From contig OZ020622.1 of the NCBI GenBank assembly GCA_963971575.1, positions 12,314,279 to 12,378,278 of the forward strand: 64,000 nucleotides of DNA, in the 5' to 3' direction. The DNA is from Liopterus haemorrhoidalis (Eukaryota > Arthropoda > Insecta > Coleoptera > Dytiscidae). Of the stretch, positions 54,204 through 64,000 are shown in pieces (the first letter of the stretch is position 1; each line of letters begins with the position of its first letter). A model generated the notes under the pieces. That model ran no database searches. It was not told the origin of the DNA and worked only from the letters and a program-made list of their open reading frames with translations. Both the position numbers and the translations under genes were made by a program.

Positions 54204-55266
54204 TTTTTAGGGTTTTGTAGGTATGACCAAAAAACCCTTATACCGTCATTTTGTCGTCTGTCTGCCTGTCTGTCTGTTCGGTAAAAATTGTAGCCAAACG
54301 GCTAAACCTAGAGAGTTGAAATTTAGCATGCTTATACAACTCTTTGACCTGCACATAGGAAAATACTAAAACATCTAAAAAACATATCCCCCTAAAAATA
54401 TAAAAAAATATGTGCTCATCGAAAAACAATATATTTTTTTTTAATTTCAGAATTTAATAATATTTCATTTCATACCCTACTCAGGTAGGGTATGAAATGA
54501 AAGCTCTTATTACGTGGATTAACGATCAAAATTTTATTTTTGCAAAATAAATTATTTTGACGCGGTTTTTGCCAAAATTGTGCAAAAAAGGTGTTGTCTC
54601 ACACCCTGTAGCCCAGATGGTTTAAACTAAAAATCTGAAAAATTCTAAGTAATGTACATTGGTATGAATCGGAATAGTAAAACAGGAATATGTTTTCGGA
54701 AAATAACGCATTTTTTTCTGTTCTTAACTAAAATATGTTAAATATTTAATTCGCTACGTAACACAGTAAATAAGTAAGCGCCCGTAGCGTAGTGCGTAGT
54801 GTCCTCGCTTCTTAATTTGCAAATTACTGTTCGACTCCTGTCAATTTTATTTTATCTGTTTTTTTTTTGCATTTTTATTTTGTTTAAATTATTTTGTCAA
54901 AATTCTAGTTATATTTTGGTAAATGTTGCATTTCATTTTTAAAAGCGTAAATTTAACAACCAGTGGTTCAAATTATAATTTAATTCTATGTCTGAATGTA
55001 TACGAAATCAGAGGGGCGGAGTTTATGACTTAAACAACCAATGGAAGCCATAGGTGCAATTTTCAAAATATTAATGAACTATATAAAAAAAAAAAAAATA
55101 CTGCAAATATTTAGAAACACATATAATGGTATTAGCCATTCGAATTAAAACTAACAAAAAAAAAAAATAAATAACATAAAATTTGTTTTGGCATACCAAA
55201 TAATCATCATTCACTTACTAAATACTTGCGAAACCCTGAAATTCACACTTCACATCAATTTTTTTG
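54204..55266 (+). mobile_element. HINE copy 4
   Basis: TTTTTAGGGTTTTGTAGGTAT start, short CTGT block (54257-54278), colinear core, ATACTTGCGAAACCCT, then CACACTTCACATCAATTTTT. The left half of the terminal stem has been deleted. A short palindromic insertion CATACCCTACTCAGGTAGGG is present near 54472-54491. Confidence 0.75.
54778..54845 (+). other. tRNA-like segment inside HINE copy 4 (third version)
   Basis: A-box-like TAGCGTAGTGCG at 54787-54798 and B-box GTTCGACTCC at 54830-54839. Same place as in the other copies but different in sequence from both the copy 1/2 type and the copy 3 type. Confidence 0.5.
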
Positions 55267-55333
55267 TTATAAGGTATTGTTGGTTTCTAACGAAATATAG
55301 CGATAGACGTATTATTATTAATTTTAACTTACC

Positions 55334-55990
55334 TCAAAATGTTATTTTTGATATTTCAGGTCGATATTTTGTTTCTGAGGAATACCTTATTAATATCCAG
55401 CAGTAATCAGCAAGCAAAATTGGATTCCATTTACCCTGATATCGCTTTTCCATGGCGGAAATGTCTTGTTTTCCACGCTCATCACTTACTGCACCCAGAT
55501 CTTCTGGGAAGAAATGTAGATGAGAGTCAAGAAAGTTAATTTTTAAAGACATTCTACATCCCATTTCTTTGTAGGCATCAAATAGTTCATTCACGATATC
55601 TCTGTAATTTTCAGGTCTCACATTTCCAAGAAAATTTGAAACAACTGTTTTAAAAGCTCTCCAAGCTCTTATTTCCCCTTCATTTAGCATACTGTCAAAT
55701 GCATCATCTTTCATTATTTCTCTTATTTATGGGCCCACAAATATGCCCTCTTTAATTTTTGCTTAATTTTGTTTTAGTACAAAAACCCTCTTCAGTTTCG
55801 ATCCATTACTTTAACGAAATTCTTCATTTAGCCCAATTTAATATGTAGAGGTGGGAAAAATACGTTTTTGGGATCGACCAGTGGTTTACTTCTAACGTAT
55901 TTTAGTCCGAGAGTTAGTGCCTGACGTAGTGACCACTCCTTCTGTATAGTGAATTACTTAGAACTCAAAAAGTAACCAGTCTCGAGTCAC
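55334..55990 (-). pseudogene. Unnamed arthropod repeat-type protein, copy 1
   Basis: The open part 55714-55334 reads WRAFKTVVSNFLGN, ENYRDIVNELFDAYKEMGC, MSLKINFLDSHLHFFPEDLG, AVSDERG, QDISAMEKRYQGKWNP and LADYCW. Upstream, with stops, PPLHIKLGLMKNFVKAM and an IKEGIFVGPQIRE-like stretch are readable to about 55990. I recall this motif series from unannotated arthropod proteins present in many copies but cannot name a function. Between SDERG and QDIS two or three residues (ERFH-like in copy 2) are missing. Confidence 0.5.
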
Positions 55991-56619
55991 GACATAGAAA
56001 ATGCAAAAGATTCGGATACCTGTAGTTTACTAATGGACGCAATCTATTTTGAAGCATACTTTTAGACCTGATAAATAAGAATAAACTGATCTTAACCACT
56101 TGTGTATCGTCACCGCAGATACATCATCAATTGACGCAATATGAAAATGTTGCATATTGCAAAATATAAATTTACCTGTTACAGAAAATCTATGGGTGAT
56201 AGAAAAATTCACTTTTCAGATTTGTTTTCAGCGTACCAAAATACATCAGAAATACCCAAAAATTGCCATGTCACAAATAGTATGTTTATCAGTATTGTTT
56301 GTATGTTTAACACTGTCCAACAAGATGTTTTTTTTATCTTGGTGCCGGAAAAGTATGAACTGATTTTGGATATTTTTGATGAGTTGATTCCAAAAATACC
56401 CGACTCTTTTTCGTAGCAGCTCTAGTTTTTGAGATACAGACTAATTGATTTTAGTTTTTTATCTAAAAACGGTAAACTTCCTCCTTGGACAGCAAAGTGG
56501 ATGTACAAAATATCCTTGTTTTTTATGTCTTTGGGACAGCAGAGCTAAGAATCAGCACAGGGTTAACAGAAATTAGGTGATTTCCATTAAGAAATGTCAT
56601 AATTCAAGAAAAACAAAAC
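55991..56619. other. Spacer between the two divergent copies
   Basis: Contains a 91-codon plus-strand frame (56141-56416) of no recognised type. Whether it is upstream sequence of either copy cannot be told. Confidence 0.3.
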
Positions 56620-57169
56620 GTTGTCAACGAACCTTTGATTGCGATAGAGAAAATTATATTTCCACCCTTGCATATCAAGTTTGGGCTTATGTAGCAATTT
56701 TTGAAGGCTTTAAATCGAGATGGACTTTGTGTAGACTACTTGACACGTAAATTTCTTGGGATTAACTCTGAAAAACTGAAAGCCAGAATATTTGATGGTC
56801 CTCAGATAAGGCAACCTACTGAAGATCCACAATCCAATCCAACCGCATCAATGAATGAGATTGAATCTAATTCTTGGTATTCATTTATTCAAGTAGTACA
56901 AAATTTTCTTGGAAATCATAATGCAGAGAATTAGTGAAAAATATGCTTTCCAACTGTAATATTCTGGGTTGTATTATGACCACTTACCAGAAAACCTAGG
57001 TGATTTTAATGAAGAACCGGGGGAAAGATTCCATCAGGACATAAAACTATGGAAGATAGATATCAAGGAAGATAAGATAGCCACAAGATGGCCTACTACT
57101 GTCGGAGTCTTCAGAAAGACTGTTCTGGTAAACTCCATACTAGAAAGTCGTACAAAAGAACATTTTTAA
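56620..57169 (+). pseudogene. Unnamed arthropod repeat-type protein, copy 2
   Basis: Reads IIFPPLHIKFGLM, stop, QFLKALNRDGLCVDYL, KLKARIFDGPQIRQ, WYSFIQVVQNFLGNHNAEN, stop; then a gap and YDHLPENLGDFNEEPGERFH, QDIKLWKIDIKED and a frayed C-terminus at 57169. Same order of motifs as copy 1 in the opposite direction, but sequence identity is moderate, so these are separate old insertions or gene remnants and not a recent duplication. Confidence 0.5.
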
Positions 57170-58225
57170 GTGATAAGTGATGAATGTATATTTATCTACT
57201 TTGTGAAATAAATACCTTACTTTGTCTCTTTTGTGTTTTTAACTGGCAGTTGGAGCAAATAGTAACAGTAATAACTTGAAAAATACACAAGTAAAGAAAT
57301 AAGATATTTTATTGTAAAAGAGGCCAATATAGCGTATCTCAAAAACTAGATCTGATAGACCAAATCTGACGGATATTTTGGATTCTGTACCCAAAAATTA
57401 TATGGAAACAGTTAAAAACTCGCAGGCACCAAAATGTCTGTTGGGCTGTGTTATTATAATATTATTTACTAAATTTAAAAAAATTACACACATACACACT
57501 GTTTCTCTTGAGTTTGCTATTTCTATAGTCCTCCCCCATTCTTGAAACGTGGAAATAAGTATAGCAGCGACCTTGGTGGTGTTACAATGGAACTATGAGA
57601 CCGTATAGTGTTTCATTAAGCGAGACGGACGAGATTTATTTATGGTGGTTATTGTGTTGCGTATAGTTGTCTTCTCCCAGTACAGGTAAAGCTCGCTCTA
57701 GGCACCAGCTCCCGTACCAGCTACGGCTTCACTTGCTATTATTGCCTGCATGCAAACATACTTGAGAACAGAGCTTTTGTGCAAACGATTTAACGTGTCA
57801 CAGAGCTAAGTGCATCATAATATGTAATACACATATGCATGGTGTGTTACAGTATTTATTTTAAATAAATGGTGATTGTTGTTTGTTAAATGAGAATATA
57901 CCATTGTGTACAGACTCCTTAAGGCTAGAATTCATGTCTCCTCCGTATATTGTATACTTTGCTTGCTTAACCACAGTACACTTTGAAGAAAAATAAATAA
58001 TAAATTCAAATAATCACTTAAATTTTTCCTTATATGGATACTTTCAATCAGGTTTCAGTGTCCAGAGCAAGATGTATACCCAAATTAAATAAAAAATCTT
58101 CTTTATATTCGATGGATATTATCGCCAAATTATTAGTGCATCTACTACTAGAAAAATTATGGAAAAAATTATTGTAATTATCTTCTGCAATTTTTAATTG
58201 ATAACCAAGTTATACCACCCAGAGC
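57170..58225. other. No recognisable gene
   Basis: The part 57590-57800 is somewhat richer in G+C; no coding pattern was supported. Confidence 0.4.
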
Positions 58226-58450
58226 CTCTAGGCCAGGGATTCCCAAATTTTTTCTTGCATTGATATCATATTCTATCTCTTATATTTTATTCTATAGTAT
58301 ACAAAATACAACATGGTCATAATACAAATAATTGTACATAAATAACATAAAGATGATAATTAGTCTCAACAAAAGTTATGAAAAAAAATTGTTCTTTAGA
58401 TTTATGTTTTATTGTTTTTTGTAATATTATTATTTTTAATTTTAAAAATA

Positions 58451-59710
58451 TTAGGTCTGGGAAAAAGTTCGTGGCGCTTTTTCAGTAAAATTCAACTGGT
58501 TTTGTTATAGTGTGAAAATGAATTTATTTAAATATGCTCCATTATTATCGACAACGTTTCGTCATATGTCGGGTAGAGCCATGATGCCATCGGTGAAGAA
58601 CTCTGTGGTTTCTGGTTGAAAGACTGAATCAAGTGGTTTTCACATGCTTCTTTTAAATTTGAATTTGAGATCGGAATAGGTGATAGTCAGAGGGTGCTAT
58701 GTCTGGACTATACGATGGATGCAACAAAATTTCCCAACCAAGCTCTCGCAATTTTTCACGGGTCATCAAAGAAGTGTGTGGTTTTGCGCTGTCATAATGA
58801 AAGACAACACTTTTCCTATTATTCAATTCAGGCCGTTCTCTTTCAATTGCCTGGCGTAATCTGTCTAATTGTCCACAGTAGATTTGAGAATCAATCGTCT
58901 AACAAACTGGAAGTAGCTCATGGTGGACGATTCTCTTCCAGTCCCACCACACACAGAGCATCACCTTGTTCGGCGTCAATCCTCGCTTCGCGAACGCTTG
59001 TGATGGCTCCCCATCCCTTGTCCACGATCTTTTACGCTTCCGTTTGTCGTACGTGATCCATTTTCCTTCATCATCGGTTATGACACGTTTCAGAAATGGC
59101 TCGATTTCATTGCGTTTCAGCAGCGCATCGCAGATGTTAATTCGGTCTATCATGTTTTTCGCGCTCAACTCATGAGGAACCCATATATCGAGCTTCTTTT
59201 TGTAGCCAGCCTTCCGTAAATGGTTCAAAACAGTTTTTTGTTCAATGCCTAGCTCCGTACCAATATCAACACTGCCGATATACCTATCTTGCTGGACTTT
59301 TTCAAGAATTTCATCAGCTTTTTCACTGATTGGACGACCAGAGTGAGACATCTTTCACATTAAAATTACCAAAACGAAAGCGAGCGAACCATTTCTGCGC
59401 AGCAGATTTTGATATAATACCTTCACTGTACACAGCACAATTTTTTTCACAAGCCTGCGCAGCGTTCTTCCCTTTGTCGTAATAATATTGCAAAATATAG
59501 CGCAATTTTTCATTACTTTTCTCCATTTTCAAACGCAAACAACTTTACAACCACTGCACAAATTTTGATGTTTAGACACTCAAAGTAACGCTCGAACTGT
59601 CACCTTTCCAACGAGCACTTAGTGGTGTCGCTGCGATCTGTGTTTCCTGAGTTATTTGCAGTTGGCACCGTCTATCGGCAAAAACGCCGCGAACTTTTTC
59701 CCAGACCTGA
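58451..59710 (-). mobile_element. mariner Mar-I, nearly full length
   Basis: Ends TTAGGTCTGGGAAAAAGTTC and TCAGGTCTGGGAAAAAGTTC, flanked by TA at 58449-58450 and 59711-59712. 1260 bp, typical full length. Transposase present but frame-shifted. Confidence 0.95.
58560..59538 (-). pseudogene. mariner transposase, frame-shifted (Mar-I)
   Basis: N-terminal frame 59538-59323: MEKSNEKLRYILQYYYDKGK, SAAQKWFARFRFGNFNVKD. Frame shift near 59340, then GRPISEKADEILEKV, the second HTH (VDIGTELGIEQKTVLNHLRK), WVPHELSAKN, the first Asp region (VITDDEGKW, one residue more than the usual GDEKW), KVMLCVWWDWKR and HHELLP to a stop at 58899. Beyond, in another frame, are a second Asp motif (FHYDSAKPHTSLM) and PSDYHLF with the third. 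The C-terminus is degenerate. Confidence 0.85.
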
Positions 59711-59914
59711 TATAAATAAGTATTTTTAGAAACTAAATCACAGATTTCATCAGCACAAAAGTTTGGTTTTAATTAATTTGATGGCTGCGCTTGATGTATT
59801 AATGCAATTTGTTTAATATTATATTGACCACTTCATCATCATTGACCCCCTTTTGAATTTAGTTGACCCCCCAGGGGGTCAATACAGACCCCGTTAGAAA
59901 CACCTGATCTAGGC

Positions 59915-60687
59915 TAAGGCGCAGTAGGAACAATTAGGGGCGCCTTTAGACAGGGGCGCTGGCGCCATGCTTTGGCTAATCTCATTTATTCAAAATGATG
60001 AGATCGTTTTTGTTTTACGTTACTGAATGATAGTCACTAACCAGGATTATTAAAGCACAAGCATTACTAAAATTATCTAGACAAGAACATACAAAATGAA
60101 ATTATACAAAGCCCATAAACATGAGAGCACCATATTTCTTTCGTACCTGGCTCAAACTTTTTCATTCTGAATAAATAATGCTCAAGGATGACCCTGGTTA
60201 GCTTCCCTATATTTTTATTCTGCTTCGTTAAGGTTTTCTTTAATTTTGTTTAATTTATCAACGTTGTGGTGATGTATTGTTTGTAATTGTTTTGGTATGT
60301 TCTTTTTAAACTGTATTTTTACTTGATGTTTTAAGTTTTAGTTTTTCAATTATCAGCGTAAATCTAGCTTAATCAACATTCTTCGACATATTTCAAAATC
60401 CATCAATAGAAACTTCCGAGTTCTCGTGTTACATGGAAAAACTTTTAGTCTCACAACCTGAATCTTATAAGATGTTTTATTGCTCCATGTCTTAATTCCA
60501 TCTTGGAATGTCTAGTTACCAGACATATTGACAGGTGGCTAAAATGACAAGCATACGTTGAAGGAATTTATCAAATATGATTTAGTTACTTTGGGAAAAC
60601 TCAAAGTTTCGCTTAGTTTCTATCGACACTCAATGAGCTAATATATTTTTAAGTTCCTCTGTAACAGTTATTTATTTATATTTTTGT
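59915..60687. other. No recognisable gene
   Basis: AT-rich apart from a GC-rich patch 59930-59975 (GGGGCGCCTTTAGAC and GGGGCGCTGGCGCC) that may be a DNA-transposon end. Confidence 0.4.
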
Positions 60688-60882
60688 AGTTTTTGGCGAT
60701 TGTGGTAAGACGGTTGTCAACGGAGCACAGGGAAATGGGTTCAAATCTCCTTCGAATTTTTATCTTTCGATATTCTCAGCTCTGGGGTCGACTCAACTCA
60801 AGTAATATGTCTGTCACTTAATGTTAAATGAATGTATCACTACTGTACAAATAACTCCTATAAAGAATTATTATTATTATAA
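60688..60882 (+). mobile_element. tRNA-derived SINE
   Basis: A-box TGGCGATTGTGGTAAG near 60694 and B-box GGGTTCAAATCTCC at 60736-60749, followed by a body of about 110 bp and a TTATTATTATTA tail at 60868-60880. Family differs from the SINEs at 27.6 and 43.9 kb. Confidence 0.7.
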
Positions 60883-61589
60883 ACGCCGTTGAAACATATG
60901 CTCCTGTAGAAATTCCAGTCTTCGACAAATGAAATTTATCGTCTTCAGTTTCTAACAATTCGAATATTTCTCCAAAATTCAGTCTGCATTGTCAATAATA
61001 TATGCATTTTTTTCTCCAGATCCTGTGTATATCTTCCATCCATTCCAGAAAGAAAATCAGTTTTTTTTTTGTTCTGATAAAAAATAGATTCCTAAATGGC
61101 GTAAGATTACCAATTCTACTTCAAATATTACAAGTGTGAGTTGAATAACAACGATAGGATTTTTTGTATCTTTTGTCTAAGGCGTTGCGTTATTCAAGTT
61201 TCAACCCCCAGATGTGTTGTACAGATTTCAGACATTTTATATAATATAAGTTAAGTTAAACTGAATTTAAATTAATATAAGACATGTTTAATTACCCTGT
61301 GGTAATGTTACGACAGTCAGTTTTTTTTTAGACAGACATATTAAAGTTTACTTCATAATAGTTTATAGTTTGGCGAAGAAAAGTTAATAGTATACTGAAA
61401 CGCGAGAATTTTCTAATTGCCATGATGTAGACGGTTATAATTATATTGCTATAAAATTTTGAGCACGATATTTTAACATGTAGACTGATAAAGATTTTTC
61501 AACGTCTGTGTTATAAATTATAAATATACTAGCTGAAATTCCCATTGTCTCTCCCAAGTTTCATTTATCCCTTCGCGTCTCTACGTCGA
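60883..61589. other. No recognisable gene
   Basis: AT-rich; nothing supported. Confidence 0.5.
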
Positions 61590-62350
61590 GTGGCTATTGC
61601 TGTTTGCGCAATGCACTAAATATACGAATCTAATGGCCCGGGTACACGATGGTAGTAACCAGGACATGGGCGTGTTAAAGGCAACGAAGCGGCAGATGCA
61701 GCTGCAAAAGCCGCCTCCCACAGTCCTATGATTGATGTGAGTTTCATTTTTCCAGATGACGCAAAGAGTCATCTGAAACACCTGGTTTTAGACATGTGGC
61801 AACATGAGTGGAGCCGCACACAGAACGTTAAGTTGCGACAGATTAAAGGAGACGTTAAACCATGGGGTTCTTCCTGCAGGATTAATCGCAGGGAGGAAAT
61901 CGCCATCACTCGCCTCCATATAGGTCACTATTGGTGGACCCATGGACACCTCCTTCGAGGTGAAGAGTCCCCTATCTGTGAGACGTGTAACACTAATTTG
62001 TCTGTGTTATACTTTTTAACTGAGTGTATACAGTTCGAGGATGTCAGGGAGAGTTTAAGCCTTTGCTATCACCTGTCAGTTGCTTTAGGTGACGACAGGG
62101 TACTCATGGACAGGCTGATACTCTTTCTGAGAGAATCGAACTTACTGTTTTATGTGGGAAGTCTTGCACCTTATTTTAATGTGTTCTAGTTATTGACTGT
62201 GATATTCGATGGTAATTGTCGCCTTTACAGCATCTTACCATCACCCTGAGTCTGTTCATTTTTTCGAACAGACTTTTTATTTTATTTATTCGTATTTGTC
62301 CGTGCAAGATTTCTTTTATTGAGTATGCGTTTATTTATTTATTTATTTAT
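61590..62350 (+). pseudogene. Non-LTR ORF2 end: RNase H remnant, CCHC knuckle, 3' tail
   Basis: From about 61650 GHGRVKGNEAADAAAKA is the last conserved RNase H motif (PGHxGIxGNExAD). The open frame to 62189 has AITRLHIGHYWWTHGHLL and CETCNTNLSVLYFLTEC, the post-RNase H segment with a knuckle in which Tyr replaces the usual His (LSVxHxLxEC). The stop at 62187-62189 is probably native. The 3' UTR ends in TTTATTTATTTATTTA near 62350. The RNase H part upstream of 61650 is damaged. I/Jockey-superfamily type. Confidence 0.8.
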
Positions 62351-62636
62351 TATCTTATTTACTGTTTTTATTATGTAGCTTAGGCTCGGTATTTCCACCT
62401 TACTGTTATCTATAAGAATAACTATCAATGGGATAATATTATCCATTTGATAGTCGCTAGGATAAATTGCTTTCTGTATTTCCAACTCTAGTTATCCCGT
62501 AGATAGCTATTCTGATTGATAATAATATTTTCGAATGTTTTTTTTACGTTGGTATTAGTAGCGTTATCTTAAACAAAGAGAGACATATACGCGACTCGCA
62601 CGAATAAAAGAGAGATAGATACAACTGTCAAAATAA

Positions 62637-62894
62637 ATGACAACTGTCAAAATTTTGTACAGAAAAATATGCGATAAACGCCCAAGAAGTGCAATTTTCA
62701 ATTTTTCCGAAACGAGGCAACTTGTAAATCTTGTGTTAAAATGTAAAAATGTTATAGAAAATAAAACTTCTGACGCTGTAAATCTAAAAGATCAACAAGG
62801 GGCCTGGGATAAAAAATTGTATTATGTTAAAAATTGTATTTTTGTTTGTATTCTAATGCATCCTGCATACAGAATAGAAATGCAAAAGCACTGA
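62637..62894 (+). pseudogene. Harbinger Myb/SANT-like protein, truncated
   Basis: KRPRSAIFNFSETRQLVNLV, KCKNVIENKTSDAVNLKD and GAWDKKL match the N-terminal Myb/SANT-like DNA-binding domain of Harbinger accessory proteins (KRxRSxNFSExExxxLxxLVxxYxxIIENKxTDxVxxKxKxxAW). After AWDK the sequence becomes unrelated and stops. The intact protein would carry the transposase to the nucleus and to its DNA; this copy lacks its C-terminal part. Confidence 0.75.
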
Positions 62895-62935
62895 AAATTA
62901 AATACGACCGTTTATTTATTTTTATTTTTTAATTG

Positions 62936-63120
62936 GTGTAGTATATGGTGGAGCAGGATATTAAATGCATTTTTCGTTAAGCGAAATCGATTTATAAATT
63001 CTTTCTCATCCCAATGGTGCATATGATTTGGTCTAACACGAACTATGTATGGACGTTCTAAATACTCTACACAATTTCTTCATCATCGTCTGCTTGCAAA
63101 TCTTCTAGATCAGCATCCAT
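62936..63120 (-). pseudogene. HARBI1-like transposase N-terminal remnant
   Basis: ATG at 63120 gives MDADLEDLQADDDEE; after a frameshift the reading is EYLERPYIVRVRPNHMHHWD and EKEFINRFRLTKNAFNILL. The last part is the FxxRFRLSKxxFxxLL segment at the start of HARBI1-type nucleases. The catalytic DDE region is absent. Orientation is opposite to the Myb-like gene. Confidence 0.7.
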
Positions 63121-63598
63121 GATTTCTTTCCTTAAAAATAAATGTAAATTATCGAAAAATAATCGACAATATTTTTTTATTTCAGTATAAATTAAAGTAG
63201 ATTACTAAATTATTTTAAATTTATTTTGATATAGGTAATTACACAATAAAATAGTACACATAATGGAAACAGGTGTATGTAATATGTATATAAAGTGTAG
63301 GTATGTCTAATTTGTACATAGTACCTGTTATATTATATATTTTACGTATATATGCTTATATTATGTACATATATTTATCAATAAAATGTTTTTCGACACC
63401 TATCTGTCAAGATCTGTCATTTTTATCCAATGGATAATATTTATCAGTACCTACACGTTGTGAATAACTTATCCTATAGATAACTTAGTTACTCTATAGA
63501 TAAATAATTGGAAATACGCAAAAAATCGTTTATTCCCTTGATAACAACTTATCCCATAGGTAGTCAATTTTATCTATGGTTCGAAATACTGGGCCTTA

Positions 63599-64000
63599 AA
63601 CATTTAGATGGGCTGTGTTATGCGCAAATAGCCTTTGTTGCTGTACGGCAAAATTTTTAACTAACTAACGATGCTAGTAACTTGTGCAAGTACTGGCACA
63701 ATATTTTTTTTCCTATATATTTTTATCTTATTTAATAATTTAAAAATAACAGAGTTCTTTATCTGGCAGTAAAATTTATTAAGAAAGAAGTAAAAAAGTG
63801 TTGTTATGGAGTTGTTGCTTTATCGTTGGAATTTAAACAAGAATAATAACATATCTTTTATATGAGATATAAGCCATAAACGCTGTCATTTTCCGTTAGG
63901 TTATAGTTAAGCCGTCGGCTTATAACTGACGCGTCCTATGTTCTTCTCACAGGTCACTCAAGTTCTCCGTCTATGTCACGACCAGCAAACATCCCTCGCA
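63599..64000. other. No recognisable gene
   Basis: AT-rich to the window end; nothing supported. Confidence 0.5.

Larger units (their letters stand above)
58234..59906. mobile_element. Non-autonomous hAT element carrying a mariner
   Basis: Ends CAGGGATTCCCAAA and (reverse) CAGGTGTTTCTAACGGGG; flanking CTCTAGGC (58226-58233) and ATCTAGGC (59907-59914) agree at 7 of 8 bases. Without the mariner the element is about 413 bp and codes for nothing. Terminal pairing is weak, so the call rests mainly on the duplication and the CAG termini. Confidence 0.65.
62383..63595. mobile_element. PIF/Harbinger element with two convergent gene remnants
   Basis: Ends GGCTCGGTATTTCCACC and (reverse) GGCCCAGTATTTCGAACC, flanked by TTA at 62380-62382 and 63596-63598. 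A Myb/SANT-like gene start on the left (+) and a HARBI1-like transposase start on the right (-) point at each other, the usual two-gene arrangement of this superfamily. At 1213 bp it has lost most of both genes. Subterminal repeats of TATCTATAGATAA type occur near both ends. Confidence 0.85.

Noticed and set aside
58694..59056. 120-codon plus-strand frame
   Set aside because: It is the antisense shadow of the Mar-I mariner transposase.

Overview
The window looks like AT-rich, repeat-dense arthropod (most likely insect) nuclear DNA. I found no convincing intact host gene, rRNA or true tRNA gene. Nearly everything recognisable is transposable-element material: mariner and Tc1-like elements, hAT, piggyBac and PIF/Harbinger elements, non-LTR retrotransposons, one gypsy-type LTR element, tRNA-derived SINEs, MITEs and satellites. 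Within-window comparisons (copy against copy, empty against filled site) give many of the boundaries directly.

Layout. 0-5 kb: a repeat-encoded frame leaving the left edge, with a piggyBac deletion derivative in its leader; then a hAT element holding a non-LTR insertion, with a mariner inserted exactly in the hAT target-site duplication. 5-10 kb: two retrotransposon fragments meeting in opposite orientation, a GC-rich island, a truncated Harbinger MITE and a second copy of the first repeat. 10-12 kb: the first of four copies of a Helentron-like non-autonomous element (here HINE) with a (CTGT)n block and an embedded tRNA-like segment, followed by a 9-bp minisatellite. 12-18 kb: a hairpin MITE and non-LTR 3' ends, one of them carrying an exon-like insert. 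18-26 kb: three lineages of DD41D transposons, HINE copy 2 (reverse), a Hsmar1-like mariner, and a MITE between 59-bp direct repeats. 26.5-28 kb: a 121-bp satellite whose monomer carries a motif close to the HINE subterminal repeat, interrupted by a SINE. 28-41 kb: mostly mariner deletion derivatives, including one folded into an inverted duplication. 41-50 kb: a SINE, a foldback-like element whose arms are built of 15-bp repeats, a second DD41D copy, and a reverse transcriptase gene split by a mariner. 50-55 kb: a decayed Tc1 gene, HINE copies 3 and 4, and a collapsed gypsy element. 55-57 kb: two divergently oriented copies of a protein family I cannot name. 58-64 kb: a mariner nested in a hAT element, a SINE, a non-LTR RNase H end, and a Harbinger element with remnants of both its proteins.

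Function. All transposase genes seen carry stops, frameshifts or deletions, so as shown these elements look non-autonomous or dead. The main interest is in how they are built: HINEs with a replaceable tRNA-like cassette, the satellite sharing their end motif, three DD41D lineages in 6 kb, the foldback elements, and the unnamed protein family. Local labels (Mar-A to Mar-I, D41-1 to D41-3, HINE) are mine. Identities rest on sequence patterns and remembered family features; no database search was run.
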